Shown: piece by piece, positions 1 to 6,886 of the stretch
How the letters are laid out: each line of letters opens with the position of its first letter
Position numbering within the stretch: the first letter of the stretch is position 1
Assembly: GCA_018654605.1 (NCBI GenBank)
Contig: JABILG010000005.1
Span: 1-59,851 of the forward strand
Reading direction: 5' to 3'
DNA: 59,851 bases
From: a bacterium
Lineage (GTDB): Bacteria; Desulfobacterota_D; UBA1144
Translations under genes and position numbers: made by a program
Notes under the pieces: generated by a model
Seen by the model: the letters and a program-made list of their open reading frames with translations, nothing else
What the model was told of the DNA's origin: nothing
Databases searched by the model: none

Positions 1-234
1 ACGAAGAGTCATATCAGCGAAATGAATGTGTTCGCCAGTTGCGTCTCCGTCAAGACCAGCAAGTTTGTTAAGTTCGCCTGGTGTCAAGATATTATGATAA
101 GTTGCGTTATGGAGTGATCTCCATCTAAAACGCATAAAACTTGGGAATCCACCAAGACTTAACTCAACCGCAAATGACGGAATAGCTAGACCTAAGGCAA
201 ATACCAAAGCAAGTACATATTTCATAATACGCAT
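1..234 (-). CDS. Secreted or outer-membrane porin-like protein, N-terminal part (cut by window edge)
   Basis: Only the first 78 codons are in the window; the rest lies beyond position 1. The protein opens with a classic signal peptide: a short basic start, a hydrophobic core rich in Leu, Ala and Val, and a likely cleavage site after PSFA at about residue 23. What follows (LSLGGFPSFMRFRWRSLHN) looks like the first strand of an outer-membrane beta-barrel or porin. The ATG at 234 was chosen over the one nine bases downstream because an AGGAGG ribosome site lies nine bases before it. A sigma-70-like promoter precedes it. The barrel assignment is inference from the leader and the first strand only; substrate and family cannot be judged. 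Confidence 0.6.
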   Translation of the reverse strand, partial: MRIMKYVLALVFALGLAIPSFAVELSLGGFPSFMRFRWRSLHNATYHNILTPGELNKLAGLDGDATGEHIHFADMTLR

Positions 235-266
235 AAACCTTTACCTCCTATGTAAAGTTATCCAAA

Positions 267-295
267 ATTTAACACATTTAGTGTACATAAGTCAA
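267..295 (-). promoter_or_regulatory. Promoter of the porin-like gene
   Basis: On the minus strand TTGACT (290-295), a 17-base spacer and TTAAAT (267-272) form a plausible sigma-70-type promoter, placing the transcript start near 260, about 25 bases before the ATG at 234. The -35 box is 5/6 and the -10 box 4/6 to consensus. The remainder of the 167-base gap 235-401 shows no gene or convincing terminator. Confidence 0.45.
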
Positions 296-401
296 CGATT
301 TTAGTAAGTTTTTATGCGATTTTTTAATTATTTTAGTGCAGTTTTTTTTAAGCAATTGGGTTCTGGGCAATATCTCCTTAAAAAGAGCCCTAGAATCGGG
401 G

Positions 402-1769
402 TTAATCAAAGATTTTACCCGGATTCATAATATTATTAGGATCTAGTGTTTTTTTTATCAATTTCATCAAATTTATTGAAGTTGGATGCTCAGATAGCAA
501 ATACTCTTTCTTGTTTAGCCCAATTCCATGCTCTCCGGTCACAGTTCCTCCCAATTCTAGGGTTTTTTTCACTAATTTGTCACTAAAATTTCTGATAATT
601 TTAAAATCTTCTTTATTTTCTGGGTCATATAGAACAGTTACATGAAAATTACCGTCACCAACATGCCCTACAATAGGTGCCTTTAAGCTTAAATTTTGTA
701 TTTCTTGTTCGGCAAACTTAATACAATCTGCAAGTTCGGTAATTGGGACACACGCATCAGTCGCGTAAACTCTAGCATTTGGCTTTAAAGCCTTAACTGA
801 CCAATAGACGTCATGCCTGGCTTTCCACAATTTATTCCTTTCTTCAAAATCTTTCGACCATTTAAAATTAAAGCCCCCATTTTCCTCAGATATTCCCTTG
901 CAACTTTCAATTGATTCGATGTTTCCATTCTCCGTCCCATGAAACTCAAAAAAAAGTGTTGGCTTAATTTCAAGGTCTAATAATTTAGAAAAATTAATGC
1001 TAATCTCCATTTGATCAGCATTTAGAAGTTCGATTCTAGCAATAGGAATTCCAAACTGAATTATCTCTTTAACTGAGTTAACAGCATCATCTAAAGAATT
1101 AAAATGACAGATTCCACTAATTAGACTTTCTGGAATAGGGCTTAATCTTAGTTGAATTTCAGTGATGATTCCCAAAGTACCCTCAGAACCAATAAACAAT
1201 CCTGTTAAATTATATCCGGAAGATGTTTTTTTTGATCTTCCTCCAGTTTTAATAATTTCACCAGTTGGTAGAACGATTGTAAATCCCAAAACGTTAGTCC
1301 GCATTGTGCCATAGCGAACTGCCATAGTCCCTGAGGCAGAAGTTGCGCACATGCCACCTATTGATGCATCAGCACCAGGGTCTATAGGAAAAAAAACACC
1401 CTGGTCTTTTAAATAATTATTCAGCTGTATTCTTGTGACAGAGGCTTGAACCCTACAATCAAAATCATCTTTGTTGACTTCTATCATCTTATTCAGGTTT
1501 TCCAGGCTTATTGATATTCCCTCTTCTATTCCTACAACTTGCCCCTCCAAAGAGGTCCCTGCGCCGAATGGAACAACGGGAACCATAAAATTATTGCAAA
1601 TTTTTAGTATCGCAGATACTTCTTCTGTTGTATTAGGAAAGGCTACTCCTAAAGGCAAGATAGGGTCAAATATATCTTCACCTTTAGAATAGTTTGACCT
1701 AACGCTCTCTGAAGTAGAGAACCTGGTTCCAAGCAAATTATTAAGTTCACCTACAAAAACTTTATCCAT
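402..1769 (-). CDS. FAD-linked oxidase, D-lactate/glycolate dehydrogenase family (GlcD/LDHD-like)
   Basis: Flavoprotein of the vanillyl-alcohol-oxidase fold that oxidises a 2-hydroxyacid such as D-lactate or glycolate and passes electrons to a carrier. The PCMH-type FAD domain fills the N-terminal half, with PFGAGTSLEGQ at about residues 67-77 and GMCATSASGTMAVRYG near 140 contacting FAD. The C-terminal oxidase domain carries the family signatures GHVGDGNFHV and TGEHGIGLNKKEYL. At 455 residues it is a full-length single-subunit enzyme closer in size to LDHD and GlcD than to the two-domain Fe-S fusions. No glcE or glcF partner is adjacent. The ATG at 1769 is preferred over an in-frame TTG at 1775: there is no Shine-Dalgarno site, but TATAAT ends eight bases upstream, suggesting a leaderless start. 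The exact substrate cannot be told. Confidence 0.85.
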   Translation of the reverse strand: MDKVFVGELNNLLGTRFSTSESVRSNYSKGEDIFDPILPLGVAFPNTTEEVSAILKICNNFMVPVVPFGAGTSLEGQVVGIEEGISISLENLNKMIEVNKDDFDCRVQASVTRIQLNNYLKDQGVFFPIDPGADASIGGMCATSASGTMAVRYGTMRTNVLGFTIVLPTGEIIKTGGRSKKTSSGYNLTGLFIGSEGTLGIITEIQLRLSPIPESLISGICHFNSLDDAVNSVKEIIQFGIPIARIELLNADQMEISINFSKLLDLEIKPTLFFEFHGTENGNIESIESCKGISEENGGFNFKWSKDFEERNKLWKARHDVYWSVKALKPNARVYATDACVPITELADCIKFAEQEIQNLSLKAPIVGHVGDGNFHVTVLYDPENKEDFKIIRNFSDKLVKKTLELGGTVTGEHGIGLNKKEYLLSEHPTSINLMKLIKKTLDPNNIMNPGKIFD

Positions 1770-1777
1770 AGACAATA

Positions 1778-1783
1778 ATTATA
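1778..1783 (-). promoter_or_regulatory. -10 box (TATAAT) of a probable leaderless promoter for the FAD oxidase
   Basis: A perfect TATAAT on the minus strand ends eight bases before the ATG at 1769, and no ribosome-binding site is present. The -35 region is weak. The geometry matches that at trpE, ilvB and the MBL-fold gene in this window. Confidence 0.45.
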
Positions 1784-1807
1784 AACTGTTAAAAAAATAA
1801 ATATGTA

Positions 1808-1939
1808 CTAGTCTTTTTCTACTTCTTCGCCGCCCATCCAACTAGGTCTTTTGTCCCAAGTGCTACCCAACCATGAACAACCTTGAATAGATGAGAGGAG
1901 AAAAACTGATAGAATAAAAACTTTTAAAAATTTTTTCAA
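1808..1939 (-). CDS. Small lipoprotein, 43 residues, TTG start
   Basis: A short gene filling the otherwise empty space between the OprP-type porin and the FAD oxidase. It begins with TTG at 1939, preceded five bases upstream by a strong GGAGG site. The product starts MKKFLKVFILSVFLLSSIQG followed by Cys21, a lipoprotein signal peptide (basic start, hydrophobic core, lipobox-like I-Q-G-C). The mature part is only about 23 residues, with Trp-Leu-Gly-Ser and Pro-Ser-Trp-Met-Gly-Gly motifs and an acidic tail EEVEKD. Such tiny lipoproteins are common in Gram-negative bacteria and often lack a known role. The signal peptide plus ideal ribosome site make it more than a chance frame. It may be read with the porin upstream or alone. 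Confidence 0.6.
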   Translation of the reverse strand: MKKFLKVFILSVFLLSSIQGCSWLGSTWDKRPSWMGGEEVEKD

Positions 1940-1995
1940 AATAGCCTCCAATTTCTTTATATATTAATTCCCAGAACAAAAAGAGCAAGTTAATT

Positions 1996-2027
1996 AAGAC
2001 TTATTATCCTTAATAAAATACAGTCTT
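1996..2027 (-). terminator. Possible hairpin downstream of the porin gene
   Basis: AAGACT (1996-2001) and AGTCTT (2022-2027) form a six-base inverted repeat with further AT pairing possible inside, just after the porin stop codon. It lacks a clean T-run on the minus strand, so it is only a weak candidate for a terminator or mRNA-stabilising end. Confidence 0.2.
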
Positions 2028-2037
2028 TATATTATTT

Positions 2038-3393
2038 TTAAAATTTTAGTTGCGCTTGGACTCTTATGGTTCTTGTTTGTTTATCATCTCCAGTTAATTG
2101 TTGTTCATTAATGTATCCATAATCTGCATTAATTTTTAAATTATGTCCGACGAAATATTTTGAAACTTGGTATGTATGTTCAAGTATTTTGTCCTTTTTT
2201 TGATCAGAATTATCCCTAACACCATACCTATAGCCTGCGACCCAACCATTCGTAATATGATAATTACCTTGGATTCTAGCCCAATCTAAACTTTCTTTGC
2301 CATAGCCTAAAATTGATTCATCTCCAGTTAGAGTTGTATATTCAAATTCACCAGAAAGTCCTTTATATTTGAATCCCACATCATAAGTTCTAGATGATAT
2401 ATCCAGATAAGTAACACCAGTAAGAGCTGTTTTACCATTTTTGCTATATGCAGTAGCTATGTCTTCAATTCTATCATCTAGTTTACCGCTATGACCCAAA
2501 GATGTTGTTCCGTCTTCTTCTTTAAAAGCAGAGCCAGTATAGTAAACATTTAGACCATTCCACCACAACTGTGAAGCACCTATTCTTAACTTCATCTCAT
2601 CAGACTTTTTAAGATCTACTTGACCGTACTTCATCTTGCCAAACGGAGTCCATTCAATTCTTGTTACGTATATTTTATCCCACACATCTGCCTGGCTTGA
2701 TCCTCTTGCATTATTTCCACCAAGACCAGCGCCTAGAAAACCTGTTAACATCAATGTCTTGTTTGGCATTGATAAATCAAGTTTAATACCATGATCTCTT
2801 TCAAAAGTTAGATGCTTGGAAGATCTATCAACAAAAGTGAGCTTACTAGATGAAGTTAGCGCTTCAAGGGTATGAGGAACATGCATTTGGCCAACTGTAA
2901 GTCTAAGAACTTCTCCAGTCTTATAGCCAAAGTATGCATCTTCAATACCAAACCCATCGGCACCAACACAACCAGTCCCATTTTTATCTGAACATATTGA
3001 GTATTTATAAAAAATATCTGGGCTATAGGCATAACCATTGAATGTAAGTTGAAATCTCCTTGTTTGAAAATCATGGCTTGTGCCTTCAGATCCATCAGAA
3101 CTTGTAGGACCTCTTTTTTCCTGGTTCTTTTCAGCGCTTTCAAATCTAAACTGTATCCTGGCGCCAATATTTAATTTAAAAGCATCTCCACCCTTAAACT
3201 CTAACCCACTTCCGGCTTCATATTTTAATTTAATATCATTTGATTTAGAACTTAAATCTGTTCCAAAAATGTTAACAGACTTCTGTACTGTAGAATCCTC
3301 TTCGACTTCCGACGATATAACTTCTTTGCTAAATACATTAAAAGAAAACAACATAGGAGTGAATAAAAAAAGAAAAACTAATACTTTCTTCAC
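2038..3393 (-). CDS. Phosphate-selective porin O/P family outer-membrane channel
   Basis: A 451-residue outer-membrane beta-barrel of the OprP/OprO type, whose known members are trimeric anion channels selective for phosphate or polyphosphate. It begins with a signal peptide (MKKVLVFLFLFTPMLFSFNVFSKE). A short spacer then leads into the barrel, with the family-typical start IGARIQFRFES and QTRRFQLTFNGYAYSPDIFYKY at about residues 75-130. Alternating strands run to the end, and the last residue is Phe (RVQAQLKF), the usual barrel-assembly signal. It begins two bases after the stop of the PiT-like transporter gene, so the two are surely co-transcribed, which supports joint uptake of phosphate or a similar anion across both membranes. 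No Pho box was recognised. Selectivity is inferred from the family, not from identified binding lysines. Confidence 0.8.
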   Translation of the reverse strand: MKKVLVFLFLFTPMLFSFNVFSKEVISSEVEEDSTVQKSVNIFGTDLSSKSNDIKLKYEAGSGLEFKGGDAFKLNIGARIQFRFESAEKNQEKRGPTSSDGSEGTSHDFQTRRFQLTFNGYAYSPDIFYKYSICSDKNGTGCVGADGFGIEDAYFGYKTGEVLRLTVGQMHVPHTLEALTSSSKLTFVDRSSKHLTFERDHGIKLDLSMPNKTLMLTGFLGAGLGGNNARGSSQADVWDKIYVTRIEWTPFGKMKYGQVDLKKSDEMKLRIGASQLWWNGLNVYYTGSAFKEEDGTTSLGHSGKLDDRIEDIATAYSKNGKTALTGVTYLDISSRTYDVGFKYKGLSGEFEYTTLTGDESILGYGKESLDWARIQGNYHITNGWVAGYRYGVRDNSDQKKDKILEHTYQVSKYFVGHNLKINADYGYINEQQLTGDDKQTRTIRVQAQLKF

Positions 3394-3395
3394 TT

Positions 3396-4361
3396 CTAGT
3401 ACCCACCTTCGACTAAGTATTGAACAAGGATAATTGCAATAATTGATATCCCCAATCCTAATATTATTTTTCCAAAATCTTTCGCCACAATTGGGAATAT
3501 ATATTTAAATTTATAATCTTTTCTCATAGTTGAGATTGCTAATTCTCTTCCAGTCAATAATCCTACAAAGACCCAGGTGGTAGACATAGGTAAATCGTTT
3601 AGTTCTTTGAAGAAATAGAGAATGCTTGCATAAATCAAATCTATAATTGTTGTTGATCTCAAATACCTAGCGCCAGTTTTAGTCAAAATAATTTTTTGAA
3701 TTCTTCCACCTTCTGACTTAAATATCACTCCTAGAATTAAAACACCTACTGATAAAACAAATATTAGTACCTCTACAGAAATTTGTCTTGGAAGATAGAC
3801 TGCTATATTTGCCATATCATGCTGTAGCCAAGTAACCCAAAGATATGAACTAGATACCCACTGAGCTACTCTCCAATATCTAATATTTTTCTGCTTTACT
3901 CTATCTGTCTTCTCGTCAATATAAGAGCTAATAACAAGCCATAAAACATATGCTGTAACAGCCGCAACTCCATACCCCATAACTGATTTAACGATGATTT
4001 TCTCTAAAATAAATCCTGAAGCAAAAACAGAAAATACAAGGAAGGTTGTTGAAACAGGAATTCCATATCTGGTTAAAAGAAGAAGAATCGCTGGTGCCAT
4101 AACGTGGTACCACCTAGGCTCAATATAATCTATTCGGGCCAACCTACCATAAGCTATGTCCCCATTATTCGTATACCAACAAAAGAAAACTATTGTACAA
4201 AAAACTAAAGCCCCAAACATAAATTTCCATTTCCAGTTAATTTTTTCGTTAGCGGCTATAAAAGTTCCAAGCGTTTGAATAGAATCATTGCCAATTACGG
4301 AATAGCTCGCTAGCATAAAGCCAATTATTGCCCAAATACTTAAATCAAAGAGTTGTTCCAT
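3396..4361 (-). CDS. Divergent PiT-like inorganic anion (phosphate?) transporter
   Basis: A 321-residue integral membrane protein with about eight to ten hydrophobic segments. Two internally repeated motifs resemble the PiT phosphate-permease signatures. The N-terminal GNDSIQTLGTFIAAN and the mid-protein QHDMANIAVYLP stand where PiT has its GANDxANA repeats, and PVSTTFLV and PMSTTWVFVGLLTG stand where PiT has its PxSTTH motifs. It is shorter than typical PiT proteins and the motifs are degenerate, so the substrate might be phosphate or another oxyanion. Its ATG overlaps by one base (TAATG) the stop of a 49-residue membrane peptide, and the OprP-type porin follows two bases later, making a three-gene unit. 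The assignment is moderate: the motif pair and the context support it, and no similarity search was done. Confidence 0.6.
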   Translation of the reverse strand: MEQLFDLSIWAIIGFMLASYSVIGNDSIQTLGTFIAANEKINWKWKFMFGALVFCTIVFFCWYTNNGDIAYGRLARIDYIEPRWYHVMAPAILLLLTRYGIPVSTTFLVFSVFASGFILEKIIVKSVMGYGVAAVTAYVLWLVISSYIDEKTDRVKQKNIRYWRVAQWVSSSYLWVTWLQHDMANIAVYLPRQISVEVLIFVLSVGVLILGVIFKSEGGRIQKIILTKTGARYLRSTTIIDLIYASILYFFKELNDLPMSTTWVFVGLLTGRELAISTMRKDYKFKYIFPIVAKDFGKIILGLGISIIAIILVQYLVEGGY

Positions 4362-4510
4362 TAAGATGTCACCTTTTTATATATTATAAGAAAACGGGTT
4401 ATTCCTGATCCTGTTAAGATAGTTTTGTATTTAGGATAAAATGACAGCTCTATAATTGTAGACAATGCGAGAAAAATGATTAGTAAAATGCAAAGTATTA
4501 TTATTTCCAT
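4361..4510 (-). CDS. 49-residue single-span membrane peptide coupled to the PiT-like gene
   Basis: A short frame just upstream of the PiT-like gene. The product begins MEIIILCILLIIFLALSTII, one clear transmembrane helix of about 19 residues, followed by a basic cytoplasmic-looking tail with Tyr, Lys and Arg. Its TAA stop overlaps the transporter ATG by one base, the classic arrangement for translational coupling. There is no Shine-Dalgarno site before its own ATG; a -10-like TATTTA ends eight bases before it and a perfect TATAAT lies further up. I recognise no family. By analogy with small subunits such as KdpF it may stabilise or regulate the transporter, but that is inference. Confidence 0.55.
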   Translation of the reverse strand: MEIIILCILLIIFLALSTIIELSFYPKYKTILTGSGITRFLIIYKKVTS

Positions 4511-4533
4511 TTTGTCGATAAATATGAACAACA

Positions 4534-4564
4534 ATTATAGAATTTCAAGTTTTTTAGTCTACAA
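4534..4564 (-). promoter_or_regulatory. Candidate promoter of the small peptide/PiT-like/porin unit
   Basis: On the minus strand TTGTAG (4559-4564), a 19-base spacer and a perfect TATAAT (4534-4539) precede the ATG at 4510. An alternative is TTGAAA with an 18-base spacer to TATTTA, ending eight bases before the ATG, which would make the transcript leaderless. The rest of the gap 4565-4771 holds only a small palindrome (GGAGC-AAAT-GCTCC, 4676-4689) with no T-run; no gene or RNA was recognised there. Confidence 0.35.
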
Positions 4565-4771
4565 ACTAATTTGTTTTGAATTTTCTCAAGCTGCACCAAC
4601 CTAACCTCAACGAAAAATATTGGACATTTGTGCAAGTATGTTATTTATGAATTTATCAAGACTAAGCTAATAGAGGGAGCAAATGCTCCTACTAGCGACA
4701 AGAGAAAAAACTGATTTTCTTACTTATTTAAATAAAAATTTTTAAATTGCAAACAAAAGGAAATGTTTATA

Positions 4772-5566
4772 TTAATGGAGATTCTTAGTTTCAGCTTTCA
4801 CAGAGGAATTGTATATTTCCATAGCAGCTGGGAGAAGCTTTTTTAAATTACTTATTCTATTTTGTGTTGCAGGATGAGTGCTCAACCACTGGGGTGGCCT
4901 TTTCTTGTCTTTATTGGTTTCGTACATAATCTCCCAAAATTTTACCGCCTCCTCTGGGTTATAACCTGCTCTGGCCATATAAATCAAACCAATTTCATCA
5001 GATTCATTCTCTTGAGCTCTACTAAATGGCAAAATAACTCCAACCAAAAGTGTTGGGATATAGGCTTGAAATACTGCATATTGAACAGCTGGATCCTTAT
5101 CTCTTAAGGCAATCTGAAGTGCTACTGAACCTATTTGAGCAAGAATTCCTAAGCTCATCCTTTCCCCACCATGTCTGGCAGTTGCATGTGCAATTTCATG
5201 ACCCATAACAGCTGCAATTTGACCCTCGTTTTCCATAATGTCCAAAATACCCTCATAGAATGCAATCTTACCGCCCGGAAGGCACCAAGCATTAATCATA
5301 TCGGACTTAAGTACGTTAAACTCCCAATTATAATTCTTTCCAGTTGCTGGAGCAATCCTATTACCTACACGGTTAACGGCATCTATATAAACCTGATTAG
5401 ATGATTTTTCATTATCTTTTAGTGCCTGGGCATATGCAGTTACACCGAGATTAATTTCTTGATATTCAGATAGCAAAATTAACTGGCTCCTGCCAGTAAT
5501 AGGTGCAGTTGTACAGGAGATGAATATGCATATAAAAGAAAAAACTAAAAAGTATTTTCTTAACAT
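4772..5566 (-). CDS. M48-family zinc metalloprotease, lipoprotein
   Basis: A 264-residue periplasmic, membrane-anchored peptidase of the M48 family (LoiP/BepA/Oma1-like), probably acting in envelope protein quality control. The start is a lipoprotein signal with Cys18 (FIS-C), so the mature protein is lipid-anchored. The zinc motif HEIAH is at 123-127, followed by ATARHGGER. A third ligand glutamate lies in the segment RAQENESDEIGL near residue 190. The C-terminal THP-x-TxNRI motif (STHPATQNRISNLKKLLP) is typical of the family. No TPR domain follows, so it is the short type rather than full BepA. Its ATG lies two bases after the stop of the aminotransferase gene, so they form an operon, though no functional link is evident. 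Confidence 0.88.
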   Translation of the reverse strand: MLRKYFLVFSFICIFISCTTAPITGRSQLILLSEYQEINLGVTAYAQALKDNEKSSNQVYIDAVNRVGNRIAPATGKNYNWEFNVLKSDMINAWCLPGGKIAFYEGILDIMENEGQIAAVMGHEIAHATARHGGERMSLGILAQIGSVALQIALRDKDPAVQYAVFQAYIPTLLVGVILPFSRAQENESDEIGLIYMARAGYNPEEAVKFWEIMYETNKDKKRPPQWLSTHPATQNRISNLKKLLPAAMEIYNSSVKAETKNLH

Positions 5567-5568
5567 TG

Positions 5569-6741
5569 CTATGAAAGAAACTCTTTCATTCTTTTAATTC
5601 CCTCTGCAATATCATCGTCATGAACAGCATAAGTAACTCTTACAAAGCCTTCGCCTTGTGTACCAAAAGCTGTACCAGCAACAACAGCAACTCCAGCATC
5701 TACAACAAGCTTGTCTGTAAACTCCTGAGAAGTCATGCCTGTCCCAGTTATATCAGGGAAACAATAGAAAGATCCAGGCGGTGTCATGCAAGTTACGCCT
5801 GGCAGACTGTTTAGTCCTTCAACCATTAAATTTCTTTTCTTTTGGAGTAAGTCTCTCTTTTCTATAGTCCAATCTTGTGGTCCGGTGACTGCTTCATATG
5901 CAGCTCTTTGAATAAAAGCAGCAACATTAGTAATAGAATCTTGTAGGAATATTGAAAGTTTTGTGATTATTTCTGCATTCGCGACAGCAAAACCAATTCT
6001 CCAACCTGTCATTGCGTAAGTCTTTGACCATGTATCAATAACAATACACCTATCTTTCATCTCAGGTATTGATGAAATTGTTTTATGCTTTCCTCCATCA
6101 TAAATAACTTGACTGAAAATTTCATCTGTTATAACTAACAAATTAGGGTGCTTTAAAACTATTTCAGCGATTGCCTCTGGATTTTCAACAATTTGACCAT
6201 TAGGTCTTTGTGGAGTGTTAATAATTAGAAGTTTAGTTTTATCGGTTATCATTGCGTCGAGTTTGTCCAAATCATATTGCCAATCTGTTTGATTCAATGG
6301 CGTGTGATCTATTTTTGCATTAGCATACTTTGCCCATACTTCATCAGGTGGATATCCTGGGTTAGGAAAAATCACGTGGTCACCATCTTCAAGTAAAGTT
6401 AATAATGTCATAGTTAAAGCGTTCTTTGCACCAGCACAAATTATAACCTCTTCTGGCTTTGTACCTGGTCTTCTTTCTTTCATTACTTCATAAGCAATAT
6501 GCTCTCTTAGCTCTGGCAAACCAGGGCCTGGATCATATCTAACGTACCCGGCTTCAAGTGCATCTACTGTAGCTTTTAAAATATGCTCAGGTGTCTCAAA
6601 ATCTGAACCTTGATAGTCCCCTTTCTCAAAATGAACAATCTTCTTGCCTGTCTCTTTTTCTAATTTCTTGGCGACCCTCATGCTGTCCCATTGCTTAGGT
6701 AGAGTGAAATGGTCTGTTCTTTTACTAAAATTATATTTCAT
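5569..6741 (-). CDS. Class I/II PLP-dependent aminotransferase
   Basis: A 390-residue fold-type I aminotransferase of the aspartate/alanine transaminase group. Features in order: the N-terminal substrate-loop region; PGPGLPELR near 71-79; cofactor-binding AGAKNALT at 103-110; NPGYP at 127-131; the conserved Asn and Asp in NTPQRPNG and ITDEIF; and the Schiff-base lysine Lys240 in SKTYAMTGWRIG. Arg248, in the same motif, and a C-terminal arginine in the RVTYA segment would bind the substrate carboxylate. The substrate cannot be assigned from motifs. The start ATG has a good GGAGGG site and a promoter upstream, and the gene is first in a two-gene unit with the M48 protease. The opposite-strand neighbour is the deoxyhypusine-synthase-like gene, so the two share a divergent control region. 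Confidence 0.85.
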   Translation of the reverse strand: MKYNFSKRTDHFTLPKQWDSMRVAKKLEKETGKKIVHFEKGDYQGSDFETPEHILKATVDALEAGYVRYDPGPGLPELREHIAYEVMKERRPGTKPEEVIICAGAKNALTMTLLTLLEDGDHVIFPNPGYPPDEVWAKYANAKIDHTPLNQTDWQYDLDKLDAMITDKTKLLIINTPQRPNGQIVENPEAIAEIVLKHPNLLVITDEIFSQVIYDGGKHKTISSIPEMKDRCIVIDTWSKTYAMTGWRIGFAVANAEIITKLSIFLQDSITNVAAFIQRAAYEAVTGPQDWTIEKRDLLQKKRNLMVEGLNSLPGVTCMTPPGSFYCFPDITGTGMTSQEFTDKLVVDAGVAVVAGTAFGTQGEGFVRVTYAVHDDDIAEGIKRMKEFLS

Positions 6742-6785
6742 AATAAACCCTCCGAGTAATTCCTAACACCTAAAGTAAATGGAAA

Positions 6786-6813
6786 AGTATAAAATATATA
6801 TCTTCTTTGTCTA
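6786..6813 (-). promoter_or_regulatory. Promoter of the aminotransferase gene
   Basis: On the minus strand TAGACA (6808-6813), a 16-base spacer and TATACT (6786-6791) make a promoter with 5/6 matches in each box. The transcript would start near 6779, giving a leader of about 38 bases with a GGAGGG ribosome site. The divergent gap 6742-6886 must also hold the plus-strand promoter, which I could not place. Confidence 0.45.
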
Positions 6814-6886
6814 GATAAATGATGTTTTATTTTCATCTTCCTTTCAATTAAATATTTAGGTAAATTATTCTTAGAAGGTTACCAAG

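Noticed and set aside
2856-3167. 103-residue minus-strand frame inside the porin gene
   Set aside because: Lies wholly within the OprP-type porin in another frame; the porin has signal peptide, strands and terminal Phe, so this is a shadow.
4676-4689. Palindrome GGAGC-AAAT-GCTCC as a terminator of the M48 protease gene
   Set aside because: Short stem with no T-run on either side and about 80 bases past the stop codon; not convincing.
4565-4771. Small stable RNA (SRP RNA, tmRNA or tRNA) in the gap before the M48 protease gene
   Set aside because: No conserved SRP domain IV, T-loop or tRNA-like fold could be recognised.
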